Shown: positions 8,194 through 19,596 of the stretch, in pieces
Layout: each line of letters opens with the position of its first letter
How positions within the stretch are numbered: the first letter of the stretch is position 1
Origin: Ruminococcus sp.
GTDB taxonomy: Bacteria; Bacillota; Clostridia; Oscillospirales; Ruminococcaceae
DNA length: 64,000 nt
Assembly (NCBI GenBank): GCA_029060305.1
Contig: JAIDUG010000050.1
Location: 1 to 64,000, forward strand
Direction of reading: 5' to 3'
The notes under the pieces: generated by a model
What the model was told of the DNA's origin: nothing
What the model saw: the letters and a program-made list of their open reading frames with translations, nothing else
Databases searched by the model: none
Program-made: the position numbers and the translations under genes

Positions 8194-10764
8194 ATGAAGC
8201 TATATAAAAGATTGCTTTCGGCTGTACTGTCCTGTGCAGTTATCGGGACAGCTATTATTCCGGACGGTATTTCCGGTACAGTAGCTGTTGATATTCCTGA
8301 AAATATTTCTGCTGAATTATATGATACCATAGATTATGAAGAAAGTAAAGAGGAATCGGAAACAACTATATCTGATAGTACAGATTTACAGACAGACTAT
8401 TCATTGTATTATGACTATATTTCCGAAATAAACAGCAAGGTTGAAAATGATAATTTTGACGGTCTTGTCCCTGTAAGCTACAAGATTTATGATATTGACG
8501 GCGACGGTATACAGGAAATGTTTATGTATTTCACTGACTATGATTTTTCTGTAAACAGCAAATCCTGCTGGCACATCATATCAACAACAAGTACATCACC
8601 TTTTATAATATATTCCGGAAATGCTGATACTACTTTCCGTAAATATGATAATCAACTGTACTATTCGTGGGTATATGACGGCAATCAGTTTATAGAACAG
8701 CTGACATACAACAATGGCATTTTTGAAAAATATGACGCTGAAATATATGATGATAATTTAAGTGAATTTAATGATTTCGGAACAGAGATTGATACATATG
8801 ACTGGAATGACCTTTCCGGACTTGACAGTATCAGCAATAATCAGGTAATTAATGATATTTCCAAAACAGATACAAACAATGTTGAGTTGCCTTTTAATGT
8901 ATTCGATATATACAACGCATATATGGGATATGCACTTACTACTACACAACCAACTACAACAACGACTACTACGACTACAACAACCACTACTACCACTACA
9001 ACGACAACAACTACGACCACTACTACGACGACTACAACAACAACGACTACTACAAAACCTACTACCACAACAACCACTACGACAACGACTACAAAACCCA
9101 CAACAACGTCAACTACTACTTCAAAAACAACTGAAACAACAAATCCGGCTACTACAACCACCACCAAACCAGATAATACTACTACAGCAAAATCAACAAC
9201 TTCAAAAACAACTACAAAAACCACTTCAGCTACTACAACCACCAGCAAATCAAATAACACTACTACAGCCAAAACCACTACTTCAAAAACGACTGCAAAA
9301 TCCACAACCGCAAGTAATACCACTACAACAAGTACAGCGTCTACAACCAAAAAGAAAACTACAACCAAATCAACCACCAAAAAAACAACTACCACAACCA
9401 CTACTACACCGACAACCACTACAACTACAACAATTCCTGTTGACCTTGACCCAGTGCTTTTGCAGAGACAGTCAAAAGGTATTGACGTTTCGACATGGCA
9501 AGGTCATATTGACTGGAAAGCCGTAAAAGAAGCCGGTGTTGAATTTGCAATAATGCGTGCCGGTTACGGAAGATACATCACTCAGAAAGACCCCACTTTC
9601 GATTACAATATGCAGAACGCTCAGGCAAACGGTATTGCGTGTGGTGCTTACTGGTACAGTTACGCAACAGACGTTGAATCAGCTATTCAGGAAGCTGAGG
9701 TCTGCTACGAGGTAATAAAGGATTACGATTTTTCATTCCCTATATACTTTGATATTGAAGACCCGTCACAAGACTATCTGACACCAGCAGAAATTTCAGA
9801 AATAACAGATGCTTTCTGTACTACACTCTCTGAAAAAGGTTATCGTGTAGGTATATACAGTTATACCACATTCCTCAGGACAAAGATTTATACAGATGTT
9901 CTTGAAAAATACGACGTATGGATTGCGAACTTTGATGTTTCAGCACCTTACTACAGCGGAAAATACGAAATGTGGCAGTTTACGGCAAGCGGTTACGTTG
10001 ACGGAATAGAGGGTGAAGTTGACCTTGATGTTTCATATTTAAACTATCCATATATGATGTCACCTGATACATATGTTGATACACCTGCTACTACTTTCGA
10101 TTACACTATAAAGGATATAACAACAACCACAACTGCAAAATATCTTTACAAAGGTATTGACGTTTCAGTATGGCAGGGCGAAATCGACTGGCAGGCTGTA
10201 AAGGATTCGGGTGAAGTTGACTATGCAATTATACGTGCCGGTTATGGTAAACTTTTAAGTCAGGAAGACGAATATTTCGACTACAACGTAACTACAGCAC
10301 AGAGTTTAGGTATTGACTGCGGTGCTTACTGGTACAGTTACGCAACTGATGTTGAAAGTGCCATTGAGGAAGCAAAAACTTTCTGCGAGATTATCAAGGA
10401 TTACAAATTTGAATATCCTGTTTACTTTGATATTGAAGACCCTTGTTTTGATAATATGAGCAACGAAGAAATCCGTGACATTACTGATGCTTTCTGTATG
10501 TACATGGAAGAACAGGGTTATTGTTGCGGAGTAACAAGCTATTCTAACTTCCTTAAAAACAAGCTGGGAGCTTCATTCCTCAAAAAGTACGCTGTATGGA
10601 TTGCACACTATAATGTAAGAAAACCAAGCTACGGCGGTTATTACGGAATGTGGCAGTATTCAAGCAACGGCACGATAGACGGTATAAACGGTATCGTTGA
10701 CCTTGACTATGTATATATTGACTATCCTGAGCTTATGATTGAATGTCACCGCAACGGTTATTAA
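8194..10764 (+). CDS. secreted protein with Thr-rich linker and two GH25 (lysozyme) domains
   Basis: Signal peptide; two copies of GIDVSxWQGxIDW...YFDIEDP. Confidence 0.9.
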   Translation: MKLYKRLLSAVLSCAVIGTAIIPDGISGTVAVDIPENISAELYDTIDYEESKEESETTISDSTDLQTDYSLYYDYISEINSKVENDNFDGLVPVSYKIYDIDGDGIQEMFMYFTDYDFSVNSKSCWHIISTTSTSPFIIYSGNADTTFRKYDNQLYYSWVYDGNQFIEQLTYNNGIFEKYDAEIYDDNLSEFNDFGTEIDTYDWNDLSGLDSISNNQVINDISKTDTNNVELPFNVFDIYNAYMGYALTTTQPTTTTTTTTTTTTTTTTTTTTTTTTTTTTTTTTTTKPTTTTTTTTTTTKPTTTSTTTSKTTETTNPATTTTTKPDNTTTAKSTTSKTTTKTTSATTTTSKSNNTTTAKTTTSKTTAKSTTASNTTTTSTASTTKKKTTTKSTTKKTTTTTTTTPTTTTTTTIPVDLDPVLLQRQSKGIDVSTWQGHIDWKAVKEAGVEFAIMRAGYGRYITQKDPTFDYNMQNAQANGIACGAYWYSYATDVESAIQEAEVCYEVIKDYDFSFPIYFDIEDPSQDYLTPAEISEITDAFCTTLSEKGYRVGIYSYTTFLRTKIYTDVLEKYDVWIANFDVSAPYYSGKYEMWQFTASGYVDGIEGEVDLDVSYLNYPYMMSPDTYVDTPATTFDYTIKDITTTTTAKYLYKGIDVSVWQGEIDWQAVKDSGEVDYAIIRAGYGKLLSQEDEYFDYNVTTAQSLGIDCGAYWYSYATDVESAIEEAKTFCEIIKDYKFEYPVYFDIEDPCFDNMSNEEIRDITDAFCMYMEEQGYCCGVTSYSNFLKNKLGASFLKKYAVWIAHYNVRKPSYGGYYGMWQYSSNGTIDGINGIVDLDYVYIDYPELMIECHRNGY
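8936..9432 (+). repeat. low-complexity ACN tract encoding a poly-Thr linker
   Basis: Long run of ACA/ACT/ACC/ACG codons. Confidence 0.9.
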
Positions 10765-10770
10765 AAATAT

Positions 10771-10805
10771 GAATCCCCACGTTTTTACAGACGTGGGGAT
10801 TTCTT
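10771..10805 (+). terminator. terminator after the GH25 gene
   Basis: AATCCCCACG/CGTGGGGATT stem. Confidence 0.75.
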
Positions 10806-10815
10806 ATATAAAAAG

Positions 10816-10844
10816 TTGACGTATAAACAATAATATGGTATAAT
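10816..10844 (+). promoter_or_regulatory. addBA promoter
   Basis: TTGACG, 17 bp, TATAAT. Confidence 0.7.
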
Positions 10845-10892
10845 TACTATACATCAAAAACACACAAGTATGTAACAAAAGGGGGATTTTTT

Positions 10893-13800
10893 ATGGTGAA
10901 TTTTATTACAGGTCAGGCAGGAACAGGTAAAACTACTTTTCTGTTTGACGAAATAAAAAATAATTCCGGAAAACAGCTTATAATTGTACCGGAACAGTTT
11001 TCGTATGAATTTGACAAGAAACTCTATTCATTTATCGGTGCGAAAAAATTCAATGAAATTTTTTCACTGAGTTTTACCGGACTTGCAAGACAGATTTTTC
11101 AGATTTACGGAGAACCTGAAAGAAAAGGCGAATATGCCGATAATTATGCAAGAATGATACTCATATATCAGGCTATATCGTCAGTTCAGAATAACAAGAA
11201 TTCTCTGGAATATTTCAACAAACAAAGCTCATATAACGGCTTTGCGGAGGAAGTGCTTGACCTTATAAACAATATGAAACGCTCAGGAATATCCCCTGAA
11301 ATGCTTGCTGAAAAATCTGAACTTCTTGATACCCGTCTCCGTAAAAAGACAAATGATATTGCGAATATATATTCAGAATATGAAAAGCTGATGAGCGAAT
11401 ATGGATTCAAGGATAATTTTGAAAATATTATAGAAGCCTCAAAAATTGCCTTCCGTGAAGAATGGTTCAGGGGAATGAATATATATATAGACGAATTTGA
11501 AAGTTTTACCGGCGACCAGTTGGAAATGATAAAAGTTATGATTTATTCTGCTGAAAACGTTTATATAGCACTCCGTACCGACAATGTGAATGCAGGCGAA
11601 TTTACTCTCTTTGATACGGTAAACCGTACATACCGCACAATCCGAAAAATCTGCGACGAACTCTGTATACCAATATCATCAAGAAAAAATATAGTCTGTA
11701 AAAATAAATGGAGATTCAACAGTGCAGACCTTGAATATATCAGCGGTCATATTATGCGTAACGGTAATGGCAATAAGAAAACGGAAAATATTCCTTTACC
11801 GGAAAATATAAGGATATTTGAGGCTGGCGATATGTATAGTGAAGTAGAATACGTATGTGCTACAATAAAACACCTCATATACAATGACAAAAATCTGAAA
11901 TACAAAGATATTGCAGTAATATCAAATAATATTGAGGACTATGCCGATATTCTGAAAGATACATTTGCAAGATGTGAAATACCTTATTTCCTGAGTATGT
12001 CAAAACCTGTAATGCACACTTCAATAATGGTATTTATCAATTCATTGCTTGACCTGCTTACCGCAAGAAAATTAAAGACAGAAAATATTTTCCGTCTCAT
12101 TAAATGCGGATTACTTGATATTCCGGTTAAAAATGATTCTCTTACAGATATAGCACAGTTTGACAATTACTGCTATAAATGGAATATTGACGGCGATACA
12201 TGGAATCAGCCTTTCATTGACGAAAAAGACGAAAATATTGAAGAGATAAGAAAATCTGTTATTGAACCGATAAATAAAGTAAAAAATAAAATTTCCAAAA
12301 AAAATAAGGCTGTCGATATGTGCAGGATTATTTATGAATACCTTGCGGAATGTGGTACAGAAAAAAGTATCAACCATATGATGCACGAACTCATAAAAAA
12401 CGGTCGTGACTATGAAGCATCTGAACTTAAAAGATTATGGTCGTGTGTAATGGATATACTTGACAGTATCGCTGAAACCCTCGGCGAAAAGGTAATATCA
12501 TTTTCTGAAATGTCACGCATAATAAAGTCAATGATAGGCAGGATAGAATATTCCGTACCGCCACAGACCCTTGATTCAGTGATGACAGCTTCCGCACGTA
12601 CAGCAAGGCTCAGTTCACCTAAAGTTGTATTTGTAATCGGTGCAAATGAAGGTATTTTTCCAAGTAACAGCAGTCAGCACGGTCTGTTTTCGGAGACGGA
12701 CAAGTGCAGACTTTATGAAAAAGGTATCGAAATATCGCACCCTTTGTCTGAAATAATATCAGCCGAAAGACTTGTTGTATACAAGGCTCTTTCCTATGCT
12801 TCAGATAAACTTTTCATAACATATACACTTTCTGATTTATCCGGCACAAGTAAGTATCCTGCTTCAGTAACTGACAATATAATTGAAATGTTTAACGACA
12901 ATAGCATTCGTCTGAAAAAGGAAGATATTCCGCAGGACTACTATGCAGTAACACTTCATTCGGCATTTTATCACTATATGCAGAATGTAAGCCAGAATAA
13001 TGTTTGCAATGCTTCAATCAAAAAAATACTTATGGAAGTACCGGAATATAAAAGCCGTATAGAATATATAACAGACCGTTCACAATTCCGTCAGGATTAC
13101 AGGATAGATACGGACGTTATGAAAAACCTTAAATCATTTGAGCCACTTAAACTTTCTGCAACAGGTGTTGAAGATTACAATAAATGTCACTTTATGTACT
13201 TCTGTAAAAATTTCCTCAAACTCAAGGAATACAAAAAAGTAGAAATAAACAGTCTTGAAATCGGTAACATTATACATTACTGTTTCTGCAAAATATTAAT
13301 GAATACCAACAAAGAACAGTTTATTAATCTGTCTCTGGAAGAACTCAGAAAACTTATAAAAAAATATGCGGAAGAATATAAAAATGAAAAACTTTCGGGA
13401 AATTTCAGCAAAAATTCAAGTTTTGAGTTTATGTTCAGGAAGATTATTGATTTTGCATTATTTGCGTTCATTCATTTACAGAACGAACTCAAGCATACTG
13501 ATTTTGTACCAAAGAAATTTGAAATTGAACTCCGTGACAAATACGCACTCAGTCTTGATTTCGGCGACGGCTATAAACTGAATTTAGACGGAAAGATTGA
13601 CCGTGCTGATGTATGGACGAAAGACAACAAAAAATATCTCAGAATTATTGACTATAAAAGCAGTGTAAAGACAAAAAATATTACTGTGGAAACCCTTGCG
13701 GGCGGTCTTAATCTTCAGATGTTGATTTATCTTTTTGTTGCAACGGAAGAAAACGGATTTTTCAGTGGCTATCTTCCGGCAGGAGTACTCTATTCACCGT

Positions 13801-14252
13801 TTTTTGCAAAAGATATATCAAGCAATACAGACCACCTTAAAAACGATACAAGTATAAATTCGGCTTTCCGTTCTGTCGGACTTGTTCTCGGAGACAAAGA
13901 TGTCCTTAAAGCTATGGAAAAAGATATAAAAGGCGAATTTATTCCTGTAAAATTCAAAAATAAAACGGAACTGGAAAAAAGTAACAGCTCGTGTATATCT
14001 TCGGATTCAATGGAAAAGCTCAGAAAATATGTATACAGCAGACTGGTTGAAATGGCAGAGTTTCTTCTTTCCGGAAACGTTGAGGCAAAACCTCAGGTCA
14101 TAAAAAATATTTCAGAGCCGTGCAAATATTGTAGTTATATAAATATATGTAATAATTCATCGCAGGAAGTAAAAACCACTCCGGACGAAAAAAAGGATTT
14201 TATTAAAGAAATATTGGGGAATCATCTTGAAAAACAGGGGGAAGAAGAATGA
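10893..14252 (+). CDS. addB: ATP-dependent helicase/nuclease subunit B
   Basis: GQAGTGKTTFL Walker A, nuclease motif RIIDYKSS, C-terminal Fe-S Cys motif CKYCSYINIC. Confidence 0.93.
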   Translation: MVNFITGQAGTGKTTFLFDEIKNNSGKQLIIVPEQFSYEFDKKLYSFIGAKKFNEIFSLSFTGLARQIFQIYGEPERKGEYADNYARMILIYQAISSVQNNKNSLEYFNKQSSYNGFAEEVLDLINNMKRSGISPEMLAEKSELLDTRLRKKTNDIANIYSEYEKLMSEYGFKDNFENIIEASKIAFREEWFRGMNIYIDEFESFTGDQLEMIKVMIYSAENVYIALRTDNVNAGEFTLFDTVNRTYRTIRKICDELCIPISSRKNIVCKNKWRFNSADLEYISGHIMRNGNGNKKTENIPLPENIRIFEAGDMYSEVEYVCATIKHLIYNDKNLKYKDIAVISNNIEDYADILKDTFARCEIPYFLSMSKPVMHTSIMVFINSLLDLLTARKLKTENIFRLIKCGLLDIPVKNDSLTDIAQFDNYCYKWNIDGDTWNQPFIDEKDENIEEIRKSVIEPINKVKNKISKKNKAVDMCRIIYEYLAECGTEKSINHMMHELIKNGRDYEASELKRLWSCVMDILDSIAETLGEKVISFSEMSRIIKSMIGRIEYSVPPQTLDSVMTASARTARLSSPKVVFVIGANEGIFPSNSSQHGLFSETDKCRLYEKGIEISHPLSEIISAERLVVYKALSYASDKLFITYTLSDLSGTSKYPASVTDNIIEMFNDNSIRLKKEDIPQDYYAVTLHSAFYHYMQNVSQNNVCNASIKKILMEVPEYKSRIEYITDRSQFRQDYRIDTDVMKNLKSFEPLKLSATGVEDYNKCHFMYFCKNFLKLKEYKKVEINSLEIGNIIHYCFCKILMNTNKEQFINLSLEELRKLIKKYAEEYKNEKLSGNFSKNSSFEFMFRKIIDFALFAFIHLQNELKHTDFVPKKFEIELRDKYALSLDFGDGYKLNLDGKIDRADVWTKDNKKYLRIIDYKSSVKTKNITVETLAGGLNLQMLIYLFVATEENGFFSGYLPAGVLYSPFFAKDISSNTDHLKNDTSINSAFRSVGLVLGDKDVLKAMEKDIKGEFIPVKFKNKTELEKSNSSCISSDSMEKLRKYVYSRLVEMAEFLLSGNVEAKPQVIKNISEPCKYCSYINICNNSSQEVKTTPDEKKDFIKEILGNHLEKQGEEE

Positions 14253-17200
14253 ACAGTACAACTGAACCGAAAAATAAAATAAATTCGTCAGTGAAATGGA
14301 CAAAAGAACAGGAAAATACAATCAATGCAGTAAATTCGTCTCTGATTGTATCAGCAGCGGCCGGAAGTGGTAAAACTGCCGTTCTTACTGAAAGACTTGT
14401 AAAACTGATTTCAAATCCGGAATCGGGTGTAAGAGCGGACAGAATAATTGCAGTTACTTTTACAAACGATGCGGCATCTGAACTGAAAAAACGTCTTGAC
14501 AAAAAGCTGAGCAGACTCATAAAAGAAAATCCCTCTGATACTCACCTGATACAACAGCAGATACTTTTACAGAATGCCAAAATTTCCACTATAAATTCTT
14601 TCTGTTTTGAGATATTAAGAGACCACATCACTGACGAGGGTATAACATCGGGATTCCGTGTTATAGAGGAAACTTATAACAAGGTTCTCAAATCTCAGGC
14701 TATGGACGAACTTATTGAATATTACAGTCAGAATGAATATGATAAACTTTCATTTATGTACGATTGTTTCTGTAAAAACAATATTGACAGGATTAGAATA
14801 GTAATTGAAGATGTTGACAGATTTCTTTCTTCTGTGGCTTTCACGGACGAATGGCTTGATACTGCCGTTTCGGAATACAGGAAAGACTTTCAGAATACTA
14901 TTTATTATAAATGTCTTATGGAAAATCTTGATAAAGCACTGGCTATTTCCGAAGAATGTTGTGATGAACTTGCAAAAGCATTCGACGGAGATACTACAAA
15001 TAAGAAATATAATGATACTCTTGAAAAATTAAATATTGAATCTGTCAGAATAAAGAGTTTCAGCAATAAACTGATGAATGGCATTATTCCTGACAAAGAC
15101 GAAATTGATAACGTGACGACGTTTGTAAAAGGTATAAGCAAAGACAGAAAACCTAAGTATTCTTTTAACGAATATAATTGGAACACTATGCTAAAAAAAC
15201 GTGGCATATACAAAAATTGTGTAAAAAAAGCCCGTGCATTCTGTGAAGACTTTGAAAATACTTTCAGTCTTTCTGCCAAAGTAACGGAAATCCTTGTTGA
15301 AATGGTTAAAGAATACCAGTCACTCTTGTGGAAAAAGAAATGTGAAAAAAATGCTATAAGTTTTGACGACGGTGAACGCATAGCACTGAAAATTCTTTCA
15401 AAAAGAGACGAAGACGGTAATATTGTTCAGTCTGAAACAGCAAAGCAAATAGCTGATTTTTACGACATAATAATGATTGACGAATATCAGGATTCAAACA
15501 ATAAAGAAGATATGATTTTCAAACTTATTTCAAAGGACTATCATCTTGACGAAAACGGAAGACCAATGTATGGAAGTAACGCTTTTCTTGTAGGTGATGT
15601 AAAACAGTCAATTTATCGTTTCCGTCTTACAAACCCCGAAAATTTCATAGCTACCGTTGAAAGTTCAGAAAAATATACTCCCACAAGCAATGCAATAAAC
15701 AAGAAAATCGCCCTCAATAAGAATTTCCGCAGTTCACGTGAAGTCATAAACTTTGTAAATTATATTTTCAGCCGTATAATGTCCAGAAAATGCGGAGACG
15801 TTGATTATAACAGTGACGAGGAAATACTTCATTTTGGTGCGACTGCTTACGACAATGACGGCAGTGACAGACTTACACATATTGCTTTTATAAAAGAAAC
15901 AAATACAGAGGACGAAAATGACAACGACGAAGAAAAAAGTCAGTCTGTCAGAAATAAAAATGATAAACCGAATGCGGAAGCCCTTTATACTGCACGAAAG
16001 ATAAAGGAAATGCTTGACAGCGGTGCAGAGGTAATCTGTGAAAACGGTGAAAAACGTCCCTGTAGACCGTCAGACTTCTGCATACTTCTCCGTAAAAACA
16101 AATCTATAAAGACGTATACGAAAGCACTTGAAAAACTCGGTATTCCGTCAAACAGCAAGGAAGAAAAAGGCTATCTCCAATCATACGAAATAACTGTACT
16201 TATCAATTTACTGAAAATCATAGATAATCCCTTGCTTGACGTTCCGATGACAGCAGTTATGACTTCACCTATGTATATGTTCAAAATTTCGGAGATAGCG
16301 TATATAAAGTCCATTGATAATACATTACCATTATTTTCTGTTATGCAGAATATGGTCAGCAATAATAACGTCAGTCATAACAGCGGACTTGTTGAAAGAT
16401 GTATAAGATTTCTTAAATCACTTGAAAATTTCCGTCTTGACTCCATAACAATGACAGTCGGAGAGCTTATCAATAAGATTTATGATACTACTGACTTTAT
16501 TTCAGTAATGCAACTTTACAGCGACGGTGAAAGAAAACGTGCAAATTTACGTGCGCTTATCCATCATGCCAGAAACTATGAGAATTTTGTATCATTTGAG
16601 AATAACGGCGGACTGGGCGGATTTCTCCGTCATATTGATACGATTATCCAAAATGATAAAGATTTTGAACAAATCAGGTCTTCAGCACCGTCCGGCGACT
16701 ATGTTTCAGTAATGACATTACACAAATCAAAGGGACTTGAATTTACTTTTGTTTTCATAGCCGAAACAGACCCTTCAAATAACAACGATAAAAGTATTGT
16801 ATTATGTTCTCCGGACGGTAAAATAGGATATACGCTTTATGAAAACAGTCCGGAAAGTTATAAACTTACAAAATACAATACTTATCAGAAAGATTCTATT
16901 AAAGAAGAAAATGAAAGAAATGACCGCAGTGAATCAATGCGTCTGATGTATGTAGGATTTACGAGAGCAAAACAGAAACTTTTCATAAACCTTAAAATCA
17001 ATGAAAAAATAATTAAAAAAATTGAAACACTTATCAGCAATTATAATGAAGATATTTCAGAACAGGCTTGCGAGTATAAATTTTTCAGTGAATGGCTGTG
17101 GCTGTGCCTTATGCAACACACTGACTTTGAAGATATTGCAAAAGAAATTGATATTGATAGTCACTTGAATCTTCCCGAACCTTTATGTAACGACAGAATA

Positions 17201-17968
17201 TTCGAATATGAGTTTGTGAAAATCGATAACGTAAATGAGGACGATTCAGTTTATGAAAGTAAAGAAGAATCTGTTGTGGCAGATGATGATTTATACAATA
17301 AGATAAAAAATATTATTTATAATAAATACGACAGCAGTTTTTCACAAATGCCTGCAAAATACAGCGTTACACAGCTTACCGGCAAAAACAGATTAAACAG
17401 TGAGATTGATTTCAAGCTGAAACGCCCTGCATTTATGTCCGAAAAAACAATACTTACAGGTGCTGAACGTGGTACAGCTATACATACATTTTTCCAGTAC
17501 TGTATTTTTGAAAATGCCATAAACAATCCGGAAAACGAAATAAAACGCATTACTGATATGGGATATATAAGTCCGGCACAGTCGGAAGTCATCGCCCCTG
17601 AAAAAGTAAAGGCATTTTTTGAAAGTATTCTTTATCAGCGTATAAAGAATGCCATCAACGTATGGCGTGAAAAGAAATTCACGGTTGCAGTTTCGGAGCT
17701 TGATATAAAAAACGATATAATAGAAAAGTTGCAGAAATCCGACAGTATGATAAAAGGTATTATAGACCTTATGTTTGAGGAAGATGACGGACTTGTTATT
17801 GTTGACTATAAATCAGACAGAGGTGTTTCAGAAAAGCACCTTGCAGAACGCTATAAAATGCAGATACAGCTTTACAAGTCAGCTATGGAACTCATTACCG
17901 GAAAATCTGTAAAGGAAACTTATCTCTATTCAATTGAAATGGAAAAAGCCATTCCGATAGAGTTGTAA
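14249..17968 (+). CDS. addA: ATP-dependent helicase/nuclease subunit A
   Basis: AAAGSGKTAVLTERL, UvrD-like motifs, nuclease VIVDYKSD; ATGA overlap with addB. Confidence 0.95.
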   Translation: MNSTTEPKNKINSSVKWTKEQENTINAVNSSLIVSAAAGSGKTAVLTERLVKLISNPESGVRADRIIAVTFTNDAASELKKRLDKKLSRLIKENPSDTHLIQQQILLQNAKISTINSFCFEILRDHITDEGITSGFRVIEETYNKVLKSQAMDELIEYYSQNEYDKLSFMYDCFCKNNIDRIRIVIEDVDRFLSSVAFTDEWLDTAVSEYRKDFQNTIYYKCLMENLDKALAISEECCDELAKAFDGDTTNKKYNDTLEKLNIESVRIKSFSNKLMNGIIPDKDEIDNVTTFVKGISKDRKPKYSFNEYNWNTMLKKRGIYKNCVKKARAFCEDFENTFSLSAKVTEILVEMVKEYQSLLWKKKCEKNAISFDDGERIALKILSKRDEDGNIVQSETAKQIADFYDIIMIDEYQDSNNKEDMIFKLISKDYHLDENGRPMYGSNAFLVGDVKQSIYRFRLTNPENFIATVESSEKYTPTSNAINKKIALNKNFRSSREVINFVNYIFSRIMSRKCGDVDYNSDEEILHFGATAYDNDGSDRLTHIAFIKETNTEDENDNDEEKSQSVRNKNDKPNAEALYTARKIKEMLDSGAEVICENGEKRPCRPSDFCILLRKNKSIKTYTKALEKLGIPSNSKEEKGYLQSYEITVLINLLKIIDNPLLDVPMTAVMTSPMYMFKISEIAYIKSIDNTLPLFSVMQNMVSNNNVSHNSGLVERCIRFLKSLENFRLDSITMTVGELINKIYDTTDFISVMQLYSDGERKRANLRALIHHARNYENFVSFENNGGLGGFLRHIDTIIQNDKDFEQIRSSAPSGDYVSVMTLHKSKGLEFTFVFIAETDPSNNNDKSIVLCSPDGKIGYTLYENSPESYKLTKYNTYQKDSIKEENERNDRSESMRLMYVGFTRAKQKLFINLKINEKIIKKIETLISNYNEDISEQACEYKFFSEWLWLCLMQHTDFEDIAKEIDIDSHLNLPEPLCNDRIFEYEFVKIDNVNEDDSVYESKEESVVADDDLYNKIKNIIYNKYDSSFSQMPAKYSVTQLTGKNRLNSEIDFKLKRPAFMSEKTILTGAERGTAIHTFFQYCIFENAINNPENEIKRITDMGYISPAQSEVIAPEKVKAFFESILYQRIKNAINVWREKKFTVAVSELDIKNDIIEKLQKSDSMIKGIIDLMFEEDDGLVIVDYKSDRGVSEKHLAERYKMQIQLYKSAMELITGKSVKETYLYSIEMEKAIPIEL

Positions 17969-17978
17969 AAAAAACACT

Positions 17979-18005
17979 AAAGCCGTTCCGGAATGGAACG
18001 GCTTT
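17979..18005. terminator. terminator between convergent addA and htrA
   Basis: AAAGCCGTTCC/GGAACGGCTTT stem. Confidence 0.7.
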
Positions 18006-18050
18006 AATGAAAGTAAGGAGAAGTATGAAATAAAATGAATATTGCTTTAA

Positions 18051-19439
18051 TCAGTTGTCGTCAACGCTTGTTTCGTCACCGAATGGTGTTCCTTTGTCAG
18101 CATTGGCTTCCTGTAAGATAACGTCAATCTTTATATCTTCACCGGCTCTTGTAATCGTAAGAGTGAGAGTTTCACCGGCTTTGTGATTGCTTTTTATTTT
18201 GTTGAGTTCGTCAGCAGTGGTAACGGGTTCACCGTCAGCATCTATAATAACGTCACCTTTCTGTATACCTGCGAGGTCACCTGCTCCGCCTTCCTGAACG
18301 CTCTGCACACAAACACCGAGCGGAATATCATAATAGCGTGAGACGGATTCAGTAACGTCAACGGTTGAAATGCCAATCTGCGGTCTGCCTTTTACGTACT
18401 TGTAATTTATAAGGTCGTCAATGATAATTTTTGCTTCATTTATAGGAATTGCGAAACCGAGACCCTCAACGCTTGCAGACCCATAGCTTGATGACATTTT
18501 AGCGGAATTTATACCAATAACCTGTCCGCAACTGTTGAGAAGAGGTCCGCCGGAGTTACCGGAATTTATAGCGGCATCTGTCTGAATAAGCGTCATGCTT
18601 TTTTCGTTTATGTCAATTTTTCTGTTCTTTGCGGAAACAATACCGCTTGTTACCGAACCGAACAAATCAAAACCGAGAGGATTTCCGACAGCTATTACAA
18701 GTTCGCCGACCCTCAAATCTTCACTGCTACCAAATTCGGCAGGTGTGAGACCGGTTTCATTTACTTTCAAAACGGCTATATCTGTTTCTGTATCGTAAGC
18801 TATTATTTTAGCTTCGTGTTCTGTTTCGTCGCTGAAAACAACCGATACCTCAACGGCTTCACCACATTTATATTCTTCATCCTCATAAATAACGTGGGCA
18901 TTTGTAATTATATAACCGTCACTTGACATCACAATTCCTGTACCTGTTGCACGTAATTCCTGAGTTTGCGGTTGCTGAGGTATACCAAAGCCCCAGCCCC
19001 AGCCCATACCGCTGTAATCGGGTGTATATTCAAATGTTGAAGCAACTCCCACAACGGACGGCATAATTGTATCCACTATATCCGGAAGTGACTTCGCATC
19101 TGCACGAGAAGCTATTTCGATAAGGCTTGGAATATCTTTTGTTTCGGGATTTTCTGCAATGGAACTATCGGGAAGACTTTGCTGTACAACTGCCCTTGAA
19201 GTTTCAGTGTTGCTTTGGCTGTCGTCAAAATCCGATACTTCAATTTTGTCAGCATTCATATACTTGTATACCTGTACAGAACCACCGCCGACCACTACCA
19301 TTGACAATACAAAGGCTATTGCTTTAAGTCCTGTATGTTTTTTAGGATTTTTCGGACTGGAATTATTCTCATAAATAAAAGATGATGAGTTTTGATAATT
19401 GTTTTTATCATCGTTGTTAAACGGATAATTGTCTGACAT
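18051..19439 (-). CDS. HtrA/DegP-like serine protease with PDZ domain
   Basis: TNAHV, DIAVLKV, GNSGGPL triad, PDZ, N-terminal TM. Confidence 0.93.
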   Translation of the reverse strand: MSDNYPFNNDDKNNYQNSSSFIYENNSSPKNPKKHTGLKAIAFVLSMVVVGGGSVQVYKYMNADKIEVSDFDDSQSNTETSRAVVQQSLPDSSIAENPETKDIPSLIEIASRADAKSLPDIVDTIMPSVVGVASTFEYTPDYSGMGWGWGFGIPQQPQTQELRATGTGIVMSSDGYIITNAHVIYEDEEYKCGEAVEVSVVFSDETEHEAKIIAYDTETDIAVLKVNETGLTPAEFGSSEDLRVGELVIAVGNPLGFDLFGSVTSGIVSAKNRKIDINEKSMTLIQTDAAINSGNSGGPLLNSCGQVIGINSAKMSSSYGSASVEGLGFAIPINEAKIIIDDLINYKYVKGRPQIGISTVDVTESVSRYYDIPLGVCVQSVQEGGAGDLAGIQKGDVIIDADGEPVTTADELNKIKSNHKAGETLTLTITRAGEDIKIDVILQEANADKGTPFGDETSVDDN

Positions 19440-19596
19440 AAGAAACTTCCTTTCCGGTTTCGTTTTTATTTTATAATTATTATTATAAACATTTATGTGA
19501 TAAAAATATGATAGCATACAGAAAAAAATATCATTTAATGTGAAATATAAGAAAAAAGAACAGGTTTCAGACCTGTTCTTTTTAACAAATTCAGAA

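Noticed and set aside
8841-9419. Minus-strand 192-aa Val-rich ORF
   Set aside because: Antisense of the ACN/Thr-linker tract (GTN = Val); no SD or plausible protein composition
8852-9526. Plus-strand 224-aa Gln/Leu-rich ORF
   Set aside because: Out-of-frame reading of the Thr-linker repeat inside the GH25 gene
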